Assembly: GCF_026626665.1 (NCBI RefSeq)
Contig: NZ_JAPNKE010000002.1
Coordinates: forward strand, 1,923,204 to 1,987,203
Source of the DNA: Nannocystis pusilla
GTDB lineage: Bacteria > Myxococcota_A > Polyangia > Nannocystales > Nannocystaceae
Direction: 5' to 3'
DNA length: 64,000 nucleotides
Below the pieces are notes generated by a model. That model ran no database searches, was not told where the DNA came from, and saw nothing but the letters and a program-made list of their open reading frames with translations. The position numbers and the translations under genes are program-made. Shown one piece after another: positions 54,093-63,181 of the stretch; the stretch's first letter is position 1, and the number at the start of each line of letters is the position of its first letter.

Positions 54093-54863
54093 TCAGTCGG
54101 TGCGGACGGCCGTGCAGTGGCCCTCGCCGTTGATGTGGCCGAGGGTGGTGGTGAGCTGCTCGACGAACGACCACAGGTCGGTGATGTTCGTCAGGTCGCC
54201 GACCTGGTAGCGCTCCTGGGTGGTGATGTCGACGGCGCGCAGGTCGTCGGCCGTGAGCTCGCCGTCGCCGTCGTCGCTGGCGGCGATCAGGTCGAACGTG
54301 ACCTTCGGGTTCTCGGAGAACAGGTCGTCGTAGAACAGGTGATCGGCGTGGATCGTGAGCTGCACGTCGGTGTCGCCGGCCAGCTCGCAGTCGCTGTAGA
54401 TCGTGCGGGTGGAGAAGCCCCAGATGAAGGTGAGCGCCTCGCCGCCGCGGGTGGCGGTGCCCTGGACGTAGATCGAGTGGCCGCCGTCCTTCATCAGCGC
54501 GACGTCCTCGTCGGTCGCGTTGCCGGCGACCGCGTCGCTGCTCGGGCCGACGACGTACGTGGCCAGCGGGTTCTCGGCGGCGATCGGACCCGCCGAGATC
54601 GGGAAGCCGTCGCCGTCGCTGGCCTGGGCGAGGTCGAAGATCCGGTACGACTCACCGTCCTCGCCGAGCGCCTGGCCGTCGACCTCGATGCCGCCGACGC
54701 TGATCAAGAACTTGTCGAAGCTGACGGCCCAGTTGTCGGCGAAGATCGTGGCGGGGATGCCCTCCTCGATGAACTCTTCGCCGTAGATGGAGGCCTCGTA
54801 GGTGCGCTCGGGGGCGCCTGTGCAGGCGCAGGCGAGCAGGAGCGGGAGCAGGACGGTACGCAT
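54093..54863 (-). CDS. Lipoprotein with EF-hand-like loop
   Basis: 256 residues from ATG 54863. Signal LPLLLACAC gives a lipoprotein. The mature domain starts TYEASIYGEEFIEEGIP, is rich in beta strands (FDKFLISVGGIEVDG, LTFIWGFSTRTIYSDCEL) and holds an EF-hand-like calcium loop DDGDGELTADDL near residue 205. Not a family I can name. It lies 14 bp after the next lipoprotein gene (stop 54878), so both are probably one transcript. A hairpin cluster follows the stop. Confidence 0.75.
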   Translation of the reverse strand: MRTVLLPLLLACACTGAPERTYEASIYGEEFIEEGIPATIFADNWAVSFDKFLISVGGIEVDGQALGEDGESYRIFDLAQASDGDGFPISAGPIAAENPLATYVVGPSSDAVAGNATDEDVALMKDGGHSIYVQGTATRGGEALTFIWGFSTRTIYSDCELAGDTDVQLTIHADHLFYDDLFSENPKVTFDLIAASDDGDGELTADDLRAVDITTQERYQVGDLTNITDLWSFVEQLTTTLGHINGEGHCTAVRTD

Positions 54864-54877
54864 GGCGGTTCTCGGGA

Positions 54878-55615
54878 TCAGAGAGGAGCGACAGTGTAGA
54901 ACACGTGCGACTGCAATGCGCGCCGGACGAGGTTGTGCGCGGGGTCGCCGGGGCCGATGCTCACCGGGGTGCCGGCGCCCGGATCGAGGGCGGCAAAGTC
55001 GACGCCGTCGAACAAGGCGGCGCCGCTGGTGTCGTCGCGGAGCCGCAGCTGCACGCCGAGCGTGCCGGCGCTGGCCTCGTCGATGTCGAGGTCGAACGGG
55101 GCGCCGATGACCGCGGCGCCGAGGTCGAGGTCGAGGACCGCCGCGAAGGCGAGCTCCTGGCCGTCCTTGCTGGCGGTGCCGACGAACTGCGCGGTGTGCC
55201 CGGCGAGCGGGTCGTCGGCCGGCAACTCGTCGGCGCGGCGGAAGGCGATGTTGCAGCCGTGGTAGTTGCCGGCGAGCAGCTCGGCGCGCCCGAGCTCGTC
55301 GCCGTCGCCGACGATCCAGTCGAGCACGAAGCTGCCCGGCAAGGCGCCGGTGACGTCGCCGCCGGCGTAGTGGCCAGGGTGGGCGACGGCCGGCGGGACG
55401 AGCAGATCCCACAGCCGCGCGAGGGCGTGCATCTCGCCCTGAATCGTGAATTCGAGGTCTCCCGTGGCGATCCGCGCGGTCTCGAGGTGGATGCTCCAGC
55501 CGAGGTCGGTGGTGGCGTCGACGAGCCGGCTGGCATCGACGACGACCGGGAGCTCGACCCGGGCCGCCTCCTGGCTGGGCGCGCAGGCGAGCGCGAGACA
55601 TGTCGCAAGGGACAT
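54878..55615 (-). CDS. Lipoprotein of unknown function
   Basis: 245 residues. Predicted start MSLATCLALACAP: the lipobox ALAC sits only 11 residues from the Met, short for a signal peptide, and the start codon lies inside a CATGTCC-CTTGCG-ACATG hairpin. A start a few codons upstream (no ATG in frame) is possible. The mature part (VELPVVVDASRLVDATTDL, LEFTIQGEMHALARLWDLL, HPGHYAGGDVTG) is beta-rich with no recognised family. Co-directional with the EF-hand lipoprotein downstream (14 bp). Confidence 0.7.
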   Translation of the reverse strand: MSLATCLALACAPSQEAARVELPVVVDASRLVDATTDLGWSIHLETARIATGDLEFTIQGEMHALARLWDLLVPPAVAHPGHYAGGDVTGALPGSFVLDWIVGDGDELGRAELLAGNYHGCNIAFRRADELPADDPLAGHTAQFVGTASKDGQELAFAAVLDLDLGAAVIGAPFDLDIDEASAGTLGVQLRLRDDTSGAALFDGVDFAALDPGAGTPVSIGPGDPAHNLVRRALQSHVFYTVAPL

Positions 55616-55879
55616 GGCGGAGAGGACATGCCGTGATGTGCCCGGACCGACCGAACCGCGGGTCTGCCTGGGACCGGCGGACCGCGGGGGGCACCACGGA
55701 GGGTCTCCTCGCGGCGCTCCACGGGACAGGTCGGCTGAAACATCGTGGAAAGAGCAGGTCGAGACACGCGCGGTCCGACGGAGCCTCGCGCGGCGCCGGC
55801 GTACGGGTCACCGCCCTGGAGAGGATCGGACAGACAGGTCGGAGAGGACAGGTCGTTCAGGACAGGTAGCTTCATGACG
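55616..55879. repeat. Gap with GGACAGGT elements
   Basis: No gene. Contains cggcgctccacgggacaggtc, gaaagagcaggt, agacaggtcggagaggacaggt and ttcaggacaggtag: four to five GGACAGG half-sites in 150 bp, directly 3' of the TonB-receptor stop at 55880. Confidence 0.65.
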
Positions 55880-57937
55880 TCACAGCCACAGGGTCGCGCC
55901 GATCCGGGCGGTCAGCGGCGGGCCGGCGAGGAAGTGCAGGGTGGGGATCGTGCTGCGCGGCTCGCTGCGATCCCACCACGAGGCGAAGTGGTACTCGCCC
56001 TCTTTCCACCGGGCGTTGGTGACGTTGTCGATCTGCAGGTCGAGCTGCAGCGGACCGACGCGGTAGCCGAGGCTGAGGTCGAGGAGGGCGTAGGCCGAGG
56101 TGCGGGCGCCGTGCGGGAGGGCGCGGCTGCCGACGACGAGGAAGCGAGCGCCGGCGCGGAAGCCCGAGGGGTGGACGAGGGTGAGGCCGGTCGCCGACAT
56201 GAAGGGCGGCGCGAGCGGGACGGGGGCGCCCGAGTCGACGAAGCGGGCCTGCACGAGGCTCACGTCCTGGCGCAGCTGCAACCATCGCCGCGGCCACACG
56301 GCGAGGTCGAAGTCGACGCCGAGCCGGCGCGTGCGGTTGAGCTCGATGTTGACCGCGGACACGTGATCGAAGACGAGCTCACGATCGATCCACGTGCCGA
56401 ACAGCGACAGGCCGGCGCTGACCAGCTCGCGGTGCTGGAACCGCGTGCCGACCTCGACGCTGTCGGAGGCGACGATCCGCGCCGGGCCGCCGCGGTAGCG
56501 ATCGAGCGCGGTGTCCTCGGGGGTGGCGCCGCCGCCGAGCACGGCGCGGGCCTCGGGCGCCCGCAAGCCGCGGCCGTAGGCGAGGAAGAGGGTGGCGAAC
56601 GGGGCCAGGCGCACGCTGGCGTTGATCCGCGGCGAGGGCAGGGCGAGGACCTTGCGCGCGCGCCGGTCGGGATCGATGCGGTCGCGGACGTTGTAGGCCA
56701 TGAGGTCGAGGCGGGCGCCGGCCTCGAGGACGAAGCGATCGACGGGTCGCCAGCGCAGGCCGGCGCGCGCGTGGGCCTGGTGCTGGCCGGCGCCGAGGTC
56801 CCAGTTGCGGCTGACGACCTCATGCCGGACACTGGCGCGGACGTCGTGCAGGCGCAGGACGTCGCCCTGCCAGGCGCCGCCGGCCAGCAGCTCGAGGGTG
56901 CGGTGGAGCGGGCGCCGGTACTCGAGCTGATAGCCGAGGCTGGCGAAGCGGTGCCGCTGGTTGCGGCGATCGCCGGCGAGCGGATCGAGGAGGTAGCCGG
57001 TGAAGTCCTCGACGAGGTCGAGGGCGCGCAGCTGGCCGTGCAGCCGCTGCTCGAGCTTGCCGGCGCCGAGGTCGAGCTGGTGGCGCAGGGCGGTGAAGAG
57101 GCGGCCCGAGCGGCCGCCGCCGTCGTCGCGGTAGACGCCGGCGAAGTCGACGCGCCCGGCGGCGACGTCGTCGGCGCGCACGGCCCCGGGGGCGTCGAAC
57201 CTGGCCGCGTAGACGCCGGCGGTCAGGTCGAGGGCGCCATGGGTCTTGCTGTCGAGAAGGCGGATCTGGCCGAGGAAGGTCGCCCGCCGGGCGGCGCGCG
57301 CGGCGGCGAAGCCCTTGTCGGTCATGGCCTCGACGGCGAAGAATGTCTCTTTGGCCATGTTCTTCGGGGCATGTACGAAGACGCCGCGGTGGCGCAGGGT
57401 GCTGCCGAACTCGTAGCCGACCCGGCTGCCGCGGGCGTCCGGCTCGACGCCGAGGTCGAAGCGGATCGTGCCGGCGTTGGCGAAGTTGCCCTGGTCGAGC
57501 AGGAACGGGCCCTTGTTGGCGGTGACGCGGCGGACGACCTCGGGGATGACGAAGCCGAGGTCGACGTAGCCCTGGCCGTGGATGTTGGACAGCTCGTTGA
57601 CGGTGACGCCGGCGACCTTGACCTCGATGTCGGCGCCGTGGGCCGCGTCGAAGCCGCGCATGAACATCTGCTGGCCCTTGCCCTCGGCGCCGTGCTGGAT
57701 CAGGAGGACGCCGGGGATGAGCCGCAAGAGATCGTCGGCGCTGCGCCGGCGCGGGCTGGCGGCGATCTCGGCCGGGCCGACGGTCCGCTGCGAGGCGGTG
57801 CGCGGGCTGCGATCGCTGACGACGACGGTGGCGTACCGCCTGTCCTTGGGGACATCATGCGCCGCCGCGCCCGCAGGGGCCGCCAGGACGGCGAGGAGCG
57901 CAAAGGCGCGCAGCAGGGGCTCGCTCGGTCGGCGCAC
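55880..57937 (-). CDS. TonB-dependent outer-membrane receptor
   Basis: 685 residues if started at GTG 57937, which gives a good signal peptide (RRPSEPLLRAFALLAVLAAP then AGAAA-H). ATG 58048 would add an Arg-rich leader. The plug domain (about 55-175: SADDLLRLIPGVLLIQHG, MFMRGFDAAHGADIEVKVAG, NIHGQGYVDLGF) is followed by a beta-barrel with many aromatic strands (FLAYGRGLRAPEARAVLGG, LLDLSLGYRVGPLQLDLQID). Takes up an iron complex or other nutrient using TonB energy; ligand unknown. A hairpin element (about 57340-57375) is translated in frame as HAPKNMAKET. Confidence 0.9.
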   Translation of the reverse strand: MRRPSEPLLRAFALLAVLAAPAGAAAHDVPKDRRYATVVVSDRSPRTASQRTVGPAEIAASPRRRSADDLLRLIPGVLLIQHGAEGKGQQMFMRGFDAAHGADIEVKVAGVTVNELSNIHGQGYVDLGFVIPEVVRRVTANKGPFLLDQGNFANAGTIRFDLGVEPDARGSRVGYEFGSTLRHRGVFVHAPKNMAKETFFAVEAMTDKGFAAARAARRATFLGQIRLLDSKTHGALDLTAGVYAARFDAPGAVRADDVAAGRVDFAGVYRDDGGGRSGRLFTALRHQLDLGAGKLEQRLHGQLRALDLVEDFTGYLLDPLAGDRRNQRHRFASLGYQLEYRRPLHRTLELLAGGAWQGDVLRLHDVRASVRHEVVSRNWDLGAGQHQAHARAGLRWRPVDRFVLEAGARLDLMAYNVRDRIDPDRRARKVLALPSPRINASVRLAPFATLFLAYGRGLRAPEARAVLGGGATPEDTALDRYRGGPARIVASDSVEVGTRFQHRELVSAGLSLFGTWIDRELVFDHVSAVNIELNRTRRLGVDFDLAVWPRRWLQLRQDVSLVQARFVDSGAPVPLAPPFMSATGLTLVHPSGFRAGARFLVVGSRALPHGARTSAYALLDLSLGYRVGPLQLDLQIDNVTNARWKEGEYHFASWWDRSEPRSTIPTLHFLAGPPLTARIGATLWL

Positions 57938-58340
57938 GCGTCGGGCCAGGATACGCGAGGCGCCCGGCGGCGGATCGAGGCGAAGGCGGGGGCGAGGCCG
58001 GGCGCACGGGCGCTCACGAGCGCGCGGGCCGGTTCGTGCGCATGTCATGCACGCGCGCGGCGGGGCTCGAGTTTCTGCGGCGCCCGGCGTGCATGTGCAT
58101 GCGCGGCCGGTCTCCGTGTCCGTGGCGAGGTCGCAGGTGCACGAGCGAGGTCGACTGCGAGCTGCGGTCGTAGCGTCGCTTTCGCGAGCGTAGGGGCGCT
58201 CCGTGTCCGTGGCGCGGTCGCAGGTGCACGAGCGAGGTCGACTGCGAGCTGCAGTCGTAGCGTCGCCTCCGCGAGCGCAGGGGCGCTCGCGGCGGTGCAT
58301 GTGCAACGGAGGACGCGGAGGCGGGGCGCTCCGCGAGCGG
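57938..58340. repeat. Leader region with 87-bp tandem repeat (58114-58287)
   Basis: ccgtgtccgtggcg begins at 58114 and at 58201; each 87-bp unit has ggtcgcaggtgcacgagcga and gtcgactgcgagctgc. A third partial copy may run to about 58310. No gene; ORFs here translate the repeat. It separates the TonB-receptor start from the 3' end of the HAD-ECH gene. Confidence 0.8.
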
Positions 58341-60413
58341 TCAGGCGAGCGGGTGCTCGAACACCGGCGGCTTGCCGCGGCTCATGGCGGTGACGCCGAC
58401 GCGGGCGGCCGACTGGCTCAGGCTGTCGGCGGCGCGCTGCTCCTCGAGGGCGCCGCCGGCGGCGACGTCGAGGGCGTTGGCGTCCTCGATGGTGCGGGCG
58501 AGGAGGTCGCGCAGCTCGGCGTCGAGGACGACGCCCTGCTCGTTGCGCGGATCGACGGCGCGGTCGACGGCGACCTCGGCGGGGCCGGTGCGGAAGGGCG
58601 GGAACGGAGCTGTCCCTCGGGCCAGGCCGAGCGCGAGCTCGCCGCTGGCGCGCGGGAGGTCGCGCACCGGGACGACGCCGCTGACGAGGCCGAGCTCGCG
58701 CGCGCGCGCGGCGTGGATGCTCTTGCCGGTCAGCAGCAGCTCGTTGAGGGCGGCGTAGTGCTCGGGGGCGCTGCTGCGGTGGAGCAGGTGGCAGCCGCCG
58801 AGGCCGGGGATCACGCCGACGGTGGGCTCGGGCTGGGCGATGACGGCGCCCTCGCCGGCGATCCGGGCGTGGCAGGAGCTCGCGAGCTCCATGCCGCCGC
58901 CGAGGGCGCGGCCGACGATCGCGGCGACGGTCGGCTTGCCGGCCCGCAGCTTGGCCAGGGCGGCCTTCCAGCCCTGGATCAGGGCGAGCGCGGCGTCCCG
59001 CTTGCCGAGGACCGGGACGAAGGCGCCGATGTCGGCGCCGTGGCCGAAGTCGCGGTTGTAGAGGCCGTCGGGGGCGACGACGATCGCCTCGACCGCGGGG
59101 TCGGCCTGCAGGGCGTCGACGGCCCGCCCGAACTCGGCGAGCAAGGTGTGGCCGAGGGTCGAGCGCTTGAGCGAGATCAGGCCGACGCCGCCGCTGACGC
59201 CGCGGCCGACGTAGATGCTGTCCCATCCGACATGTTCGCCGAGACCTGTCCGCGAGAACACGTCCAGCGGGGCGACCTCGTCGGCGCGGGTGATCTGCTG
59301 CTCGACGAGGAAGGCGCGGGTCAGGGCGGCGGCCTGCTCGAGGCCCATGGCGGCGATCAGCGCGGGCGGGCCGTCGCGGAAGGCGAGGGCTTTCTCGGCC
59401 AGGTAGTTGAGGGCGTCGGCGGCGACGATCTCGTGGGCGAGCATGCGCGCGGTGAGGGCGAACAACATGCCGTACATGCGCGCGCGGACGACCGCGACGC
59501 CCTCCGGCGGGCACTTCTGGCCGCGCTCGTAGGGCCACTGCTTGCCGGGGTCGGCGATGTAGGGCTTCCAGGCGTCGGGGATGGCGTAGAGGCTGCTGTC
59601 GACCTCCTCGCGCATGAGCTCCATGCAGTGGGCCGACAGGCCGTTGGCGCCGCGGATCAGGTTGTGGACGAAGAAGGGGGAGGTGCCGAGCAGCTGCTTG
59701 CAGGCGTCGTCGATCTGCGCGGGGCTGAGGCCGGTGCTCTCGTGGATCCGCACGGCCTCGAGCATCATCCCGCAGAACAGGCGGTCGGCGGCGAAGCTCG
59801 GCACGTCGCCGACGGAGATCAGGGTCATGCCGGCGCGGCCGAGGAAGGCCTTGATCTGCTTGAGCGTGGCGGCGCCGGTGACGGCGCCCTGCTCGGGCAG
59901 CTTCCACAGCTTGTTGGTGAGGTGGGGGAAGAAGGGGTGCAGGACGCCGCAGCGGTCGGCGCCGGGGAGGCCGTCGAAGAGGTGCCGGGTGGTGAAGCCG
60001 CTGGTAGCCGAGAAGATCAGGGCCTCGGGGTCGCGGGCGCGAATGGCGGCGTAGAGCGGCTTCTTGATGGCGAGGCTCTCGGGGACGGCCTCGAACACGA
60101 GGCCGATCTTGAGCTCGGCCGGGATGTCGGCGATGCCGCCCCGGATCGGGATGATGGCCTTCGTGATGGCCTCGATCTCGGCCGGCGAGACGCGCGGGGC
60201 GAACTGCTCGGCGAGCTTGGCGGCGACCTGGTCGACGGCCGGCGACAGATCGAGCGCGATCACGGGGACGCCGTGGCGGGCGAGGATGCGCGCGAGCTGC
60301 CCGAGCTTGCCGAAGCCGACGTTGCCGCAACACCCGGCGACGAGCAGGGCCCGCGGCGGACCCCCGTCAGGCTGAAAGATGGCTGCTACCGAGGGATCGC
60401 GCGCGTTTTCCAT
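58341..60413 (-). CDS. Fused 3-hydroxyacyl-CoA dehydrogenase / enoyl-CoA hydratase
   Basis: 690 residues, with the dehydrogenase first and the hydratase second: the reverse of FadB/FadJ, and like archaeal HAD-ECH fusions. The N-terminal Rossmann fold has a divergent GCCGNVGFGKLGQ; catalytic His region LHPFFPHLTNKL; 3HCDH_C region FVHNLIRGANGLSAHCMELM. The ECH domain (from about 390) has YNRDFGHGADIGAF, AAIVGRALGGGMELASSCHA and PEPTVGVIPGLGGC, with the conserved Gly-rich oxyanion loop and Glu. Probably acts in fatty-acid or short-chain acyl-CoA metabolism. Hairpin-type segments (about 59220-59262) are translated in frame. Confidence 0.85.
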   Translation of the reverse strand: MENARDPSVAAIFQPDGGPPRALLVAGCCGNVGFGKLGQLARILARHGVPVIALDLSPAVDQVAAKLAEQFAPRVSPAEIEAITKAIIPIRGGIADIPAELKIGLVFEAVPESLAIKKPLYAAIRARDPEALIFSATSGFTTRHLFDGLPGADRCGVLHPFFPHLTNKLWKLPEQGAVTGAATLKQIKAFLGRAGMTLISVGDVPSFAADRLFCGMMLEAVRIHESTGLSPAQIDDACKQLLGTSPFFVHNLIRGANGLSAHCMELMREEVDSSLYAIPDAWKPYIADPGKQWPYERGQKCPPEGVAVVRARMYGMLFALTARMLAHEIVAADALNYLAEKALAFRDGPPALIAAMGLEQAAALTRAFLVEQQITRADEVAPLDVFSRTGLGEHVGWDSIYVGRGVSGGVGLISLKRSTLGHTLLAEFGRAVDALQADPAVEAIVVAPDGLYNRDFGHGADIGAFVPVLGKRDAALALIQGWKAALAKLRAGKPTVAAIVGRALGGGMELASSCHARIAGEGAVIAQPEPTVGVIPGLGGCHLLHRSSAPEHYAALNELLLTGKSIHAARARELGLVSGVVPVRDLPRASGELALGLARGTAPFPPFRTGPAEVAVDRAVDPRNEQGVVLDAELRDLLARTIEDANALDVAAGGALEEQRAADSLSQSAARVGVTAMSRGKPPVFEHPLA

Positions 60414-60695
60414 GGGCCGGGAGGATAAAAGGCGACAGCGACCGCCCGAACGCGGCCCAGATTGAGCTTCCCCACGACCGGGGCGAATGTGTATTCGCCG
60501 TCATCTGCCATCTGCCGGCCGCTTCGCGGCGATCCACCGCGATCGCCATGGATCCTTCTATATAGCGGGTGTTCGCCCGCTTGCGCAGCAGGCGCCGCGG
60601 TTTTCTCTCGATCGTTGCCGAATTGGCGGCGTTCGGACTACAGTGCCGTTCACGACTCGATCGACCCACGATCAAGGCACGTAGGAGAACCCGTC
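60414..60695. other. Divergent intergenic region
   Basis: Presumed promoter region for the minus HAD-ECH gene and the plus lipoprotein. An AT-rich ttctatatagc near 60557 could be a minus-10 element but is not certain. GC is lower than in most of the window. Confidence 0.4.
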
Positions 60696-60957
60696 ATGAA
60701 GCACACCAAGATCGTCCTTGCGGCCCTCGCCGCGATGTCCCTGTCCCTCCCGGCTTGCGGCGGGGACGCCAAGAAGGAAGAGAAGAAGGAAGAGAAGAAG
60801 GTCGAGACCAAGACCGAGGTTACCAAGACGGTCGAGACCCCGAAGCCGGTCGAGGCGAAGCCCGAGGTGAAGCCCGAGGACGCCAAGCCGGCCGATCCGG
60901 CCGCCCCGCCCCCGGTGGCGCCGCGGCCCGCCGCCCGCCCCCGAGGCCGGCAAGTAA
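60696..60957 (+). CDS. Small Lys/Glu/Pro-rich lipoprotein (frameshifted at its end)
   Basis: About 86 residues, AGGAGA upstream. Signal KIVLAALAAMSLSLPAC gives a lipoprotein; the rest is KKEEKKEEKK, then KTEVTKTVETPKP and Pro/Ala repeats, an extended spacer. In the C-run at 60938-60942 one extra base shifts the frame; removing it ends the protein at PEAGK and TAA 60955-60957, just before a terminator at 60990. Without the correction the frame would run through the terminator. Probably an outer-membrane or peptidoglycan-linking lipoprotein. Confidence 0.75.
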
Positions 60958-60989
60958 GCGGTCCTCTTCTCAGCCACCAAGCAAGACAC

Positions 60990-61026
60990 GGCGAGGCGCC
61001 ACGATGGCACCTCGCCTTGTTTTTTT
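60990..61026 (+). terminator. Rho-independent terminator
   Basis: GGCGAGGcGCCA-CGA-TGGCaCCTCGCC (12-bp stem, one mismatch) followed by TTG and a run of T. 32 bp after the corrected lipoprotein stop. Confidence 0.92.
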
Positions 61027-61239
61027 AATCAGGGCGCTTCGTCCTCCGGCCGCCTGGGTCTTTGCCCTCGTTCGCGGGGCGACTTGCAGGCGAGTCATCC
61101 GCGGGGCTCTGCCCTCGAGCGCGGCGAGCCACCCGCCACGACGAGGCCCGGTGTTTTGCCCTCGGTCGCTCGCGTCGCGACACGGGACCGCGTCGACGAC
61201 TGCACAGCGAGGCGCGGCTCGGTTTTGCTAGGGTGAGGC

Positions 61240-61986
61240 ATGCGCCACGACGGCCGTGCTCTCGATCAATTGCGACCCTTCTCCCTCGAGCCCGGCTTCA
61301 TCGGCTCGGCCCTCGGCTCGGTGCTGGTGGCGACCGGCCGAACGCGGGTGATCTGCACCGCCAGCCGCGAGGCCAAAGCGCCCGGCTGGCTGACCCAGGG
61401 CGGCTGGGTGACGGCCGAGTACGCAATGCTGCCCGGCGCGGTGCGGCCCCGCGGGCGTCGCGAGCCGGACGGCCGCGCGAAGGAGATCCAGCGGCTCATC
61501 GGCCGCTCGCTGCGGGCGGCGATCGACCTCGAGAAGCTGGTCGGTCCGCAAGGTCCGGTGGCGCTGACGGTCGACTGCGACGTGATCGAGGCCGACGGCG
61601 GGACGCGCACGGCGGCGATCACCGGCGGGATGGTGGCGCTGGCGCTGGCCGTGCGGGCGCTGCAGCGCGAGGGGGTGCTGACCGCGGACCCGGTGCGCGC
61701 GCTGGTGGCGGCGGTCTCGGTCGGCGTGTGCCCGCTGCCGGCCGCCGGGGCCGAGGTGCCGATGCTCGACCTGGCTTATGTGGAGGACAGCCAGGCGGTG
61801 GTCGACTGCAACGTGGTGATGCTCGAGCGCGGCGGGCTGGTGGAGGTCCAGGGCACCGGCGAGCGCGGCGGGTTCGACCGCCCGACGCTGTCGCGCATGC
61901 TCGACCTGGCCGAGTCGGGCATCGCGTCGCTGTTCGCCGGCCAGCGGGCGGCGCTGGCGAAGGTGTCTGAACAGGCAGGATTGTGA
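61240..61986 (+). CDS. rph: Ribonuclease PH
   Basis: 248 residues, family-typical. RNase PH trims the 3' ends of tRNA precursors phosphorolytically. Signature parts: RHDGRALDQLRPFSLEPGFI, VICTASREAKAPGW, GWVTAEYAMLPGAVRPRGRR, DGRAKEIQRLIGRSLRAAID, and LDLAYVEDSQAVVDCNVVML. Followed by rdgB, the usual rph-rdgB pairing. Confidence 0.96.
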   Translation: MRHDGRALDQLRPFSLEPGFIGSALGSVLVATGRTRVICTASREAKAPGWLTQGGWVTAEYAMLPGAVRPRGRREPDGRAKEIQRLIGRSLRAAIDLEKLVGPQGPVALTVDCDVIEADGGTRTAAITGGMVALALAVRALQREGVLTADPVRALVAAVSVGVCPLPAAGAEVPMLDLAYVEDSQAVVDCNVVMLERGGLVEVQGTGERGGFDRPTLSRMLDLAESGIASLFAGQRAALAKVSEQAGL

Positions 61987-62018
61987 GTTCGTAGATGATC
62001 GCGCAGGACGGTTCGGAC

Positions 62019-62669
62019 ATGTCCCGAAGGCTGGTGCTGGCGACCGGCAACCCGCACAAGGTGACGGAGCTGGCGGCGATGGTGCGCGCGGCCGGGCTGC
62101 CGCTGACGGTCTGCTCGGCGCGCTCGCTCGGGCCGGCGCCGGAGATCCCGGAGGACCAGGGCAGCTTCGAGGCGCACGCGCGCCTCAAGGCGCTGGGGAT
62201 CGCAGGCTGGCTGAAAGGCCGCGGGGAGCCGGGGACGACGCTGGTGCTGGCGGACGACTCGGGGATCTGCGTGGAAGCGCTGGACGGGGCGCCAGGGGTC
62301 GATTCGGCGTACTTCGCGGGGCCGCAGGCGGACGACGCGGCCAACAACGCCCGCCTGGTGGCCGAGCTGGGCGCCCGCAAGCTCGAGGGCTCGCCGGCGC
62401 ATTACCTGTGCGTGCTGGCGCTGACGCGGGTCGACGGCGGGCCGATCGCGGGCGCGGAGGCGGGAGTGCGGCTGTTCACGGGCCGCTGGGACGGGGAGGT
62501 GCGGACGTCGCCGCGCGGCTCGGGCGGGTTCGGCTACGACCCGTACTTCTGGCCGACCGGCAGCGCCCGCTCGTCCGCCGAGCTGGCGCCGGCCGAGAAG
62601 AACGCGCTGTCCCACCGCGGGCGGGCGACGGCGGAGCTGCTGGCGGCGCTTCCGGCGGTGCTGGGCTGA
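62019..62669 (+). CDS. rdgB: Non-canonical purine NTP pyrophosphatase (RdgB/HAM1)
   Basis: 216 residues from ATG 62019 (MSRRLVLATGNPHKVTEL); an in-frame ATG at 61995 would add eight residues. Hydrolyses XTP, dITP and ITP to keep them out of DNA. Signature: LADDSGICVEALDGAPGVDS (catalytic Asp), GSGGFGYDPYF and SHRGRA. The 62019 start codon itself sits in cggacatgtcccgaagg, a copy of the hairpin family. Follows rph by about 30 bp. Confidence 0.94.
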   Translation: MSRRLVLATGNPHKVTELAAMVRAAGLPLTVCSARSLGPAPEIPEDQGSFEAHARLKALGIAGWLKGRGEPGTTLVLADDSGICVEALDGAPGVDSAYFAGPQADDAANNARLVAELGARKLEGSPAHYLCVLALTRVDGGPIAGAEAGVRLFTGRWDGEVRTSPRGSGGFGYDPYFWPTGSARSSAELAPAEKNALSHRGRATAELLAALPAVLG

Positions 62670-62941
62670 GCGGGCGGCGAGGCCGCGAGGCGGCGGATCG
62701 CGGCCGCACGGGCACGGTCGGGGGCACGAGGGCCGGCAGGCGGCGGGCCGAGGACCGAGCGGCCGGGCGAGCTGCGGAGAGGGTGCAGTGGCGCCGGCGC
62801 GGCCGTGTCGGCCCGATCCTGAGCGCGAGGGCGGGGAGAGGGCGCGCAGAGGACGGCGTCCAGAAGGCCGGCGGGCGGGCGGCGAAGAGGTGTCGTGGCG
62901 CTGGATCGCGGCCCAGGGGTCGTGTATGGTCCGGGGCCGCT
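62670..62941. other. Non-coding region before the tRNA genes
   Basis: Gap of 272 bp, very GC-rich, no gene or repeat seen. Should hold the tRNA promoter, not identifiable from sequence alone. Confidence 0.45.
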
Positions 62942-63018
62942 CGGGGCGTAGCGCAGTCTGGTAGCGCGCCTGCTTTGGGTGCAGGATGCCGGAGGTTCGA
63001 ATCCTCTCGCCCCGACCA
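62942..63018 (+). tRNA. tRNA-Pro (anticodon TGG)
   Basis: 77 nt including an encoded CCA. Acceptor CGGGGCG pairs with CGCCCCG; D-loop has AGTCTGGTA; anticodon stem CCTGC/GCAGG with loop TTTGGGT; T-loop TTCGAAT. Discriminator A. Confidence 0.97.
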
Positions 63019-63070
63019 ATTTCTTGTTCCACGGCCGTTCGCGGCCTGTTCCACGGCCTCCCGAGGCCCT

Positions 63071-63144
63071 GCGCCCATAGCTCAGTTGGATAGAGCATCG
63101 GCCTTCTAAGCCGAGGGTCCCAGGTTCGAATCCTGGTGGGCGCG
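63071..63144 (+). tRNA. tRNA-Arg (anticodon TCT)
   Basis: 74 nt, CCA not encoded. Acceptor GCGCCCA pairs with TGGGCGC; D-arm AGCTCAGTTGGATAGAGC; anticodon stem TCGGC/GCCGA with loop CTTCTAA; T-arm CCAGG TTCGAAT CCTGG. Discriminator G. 52 bp after tRNA-Pro, probably co-transcribed. Confidence 0.97.
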
Positions 63145-63181
63145 CCGCGTTCGCGCCCGGTCGGGACGAGGCCCGCAGAGC

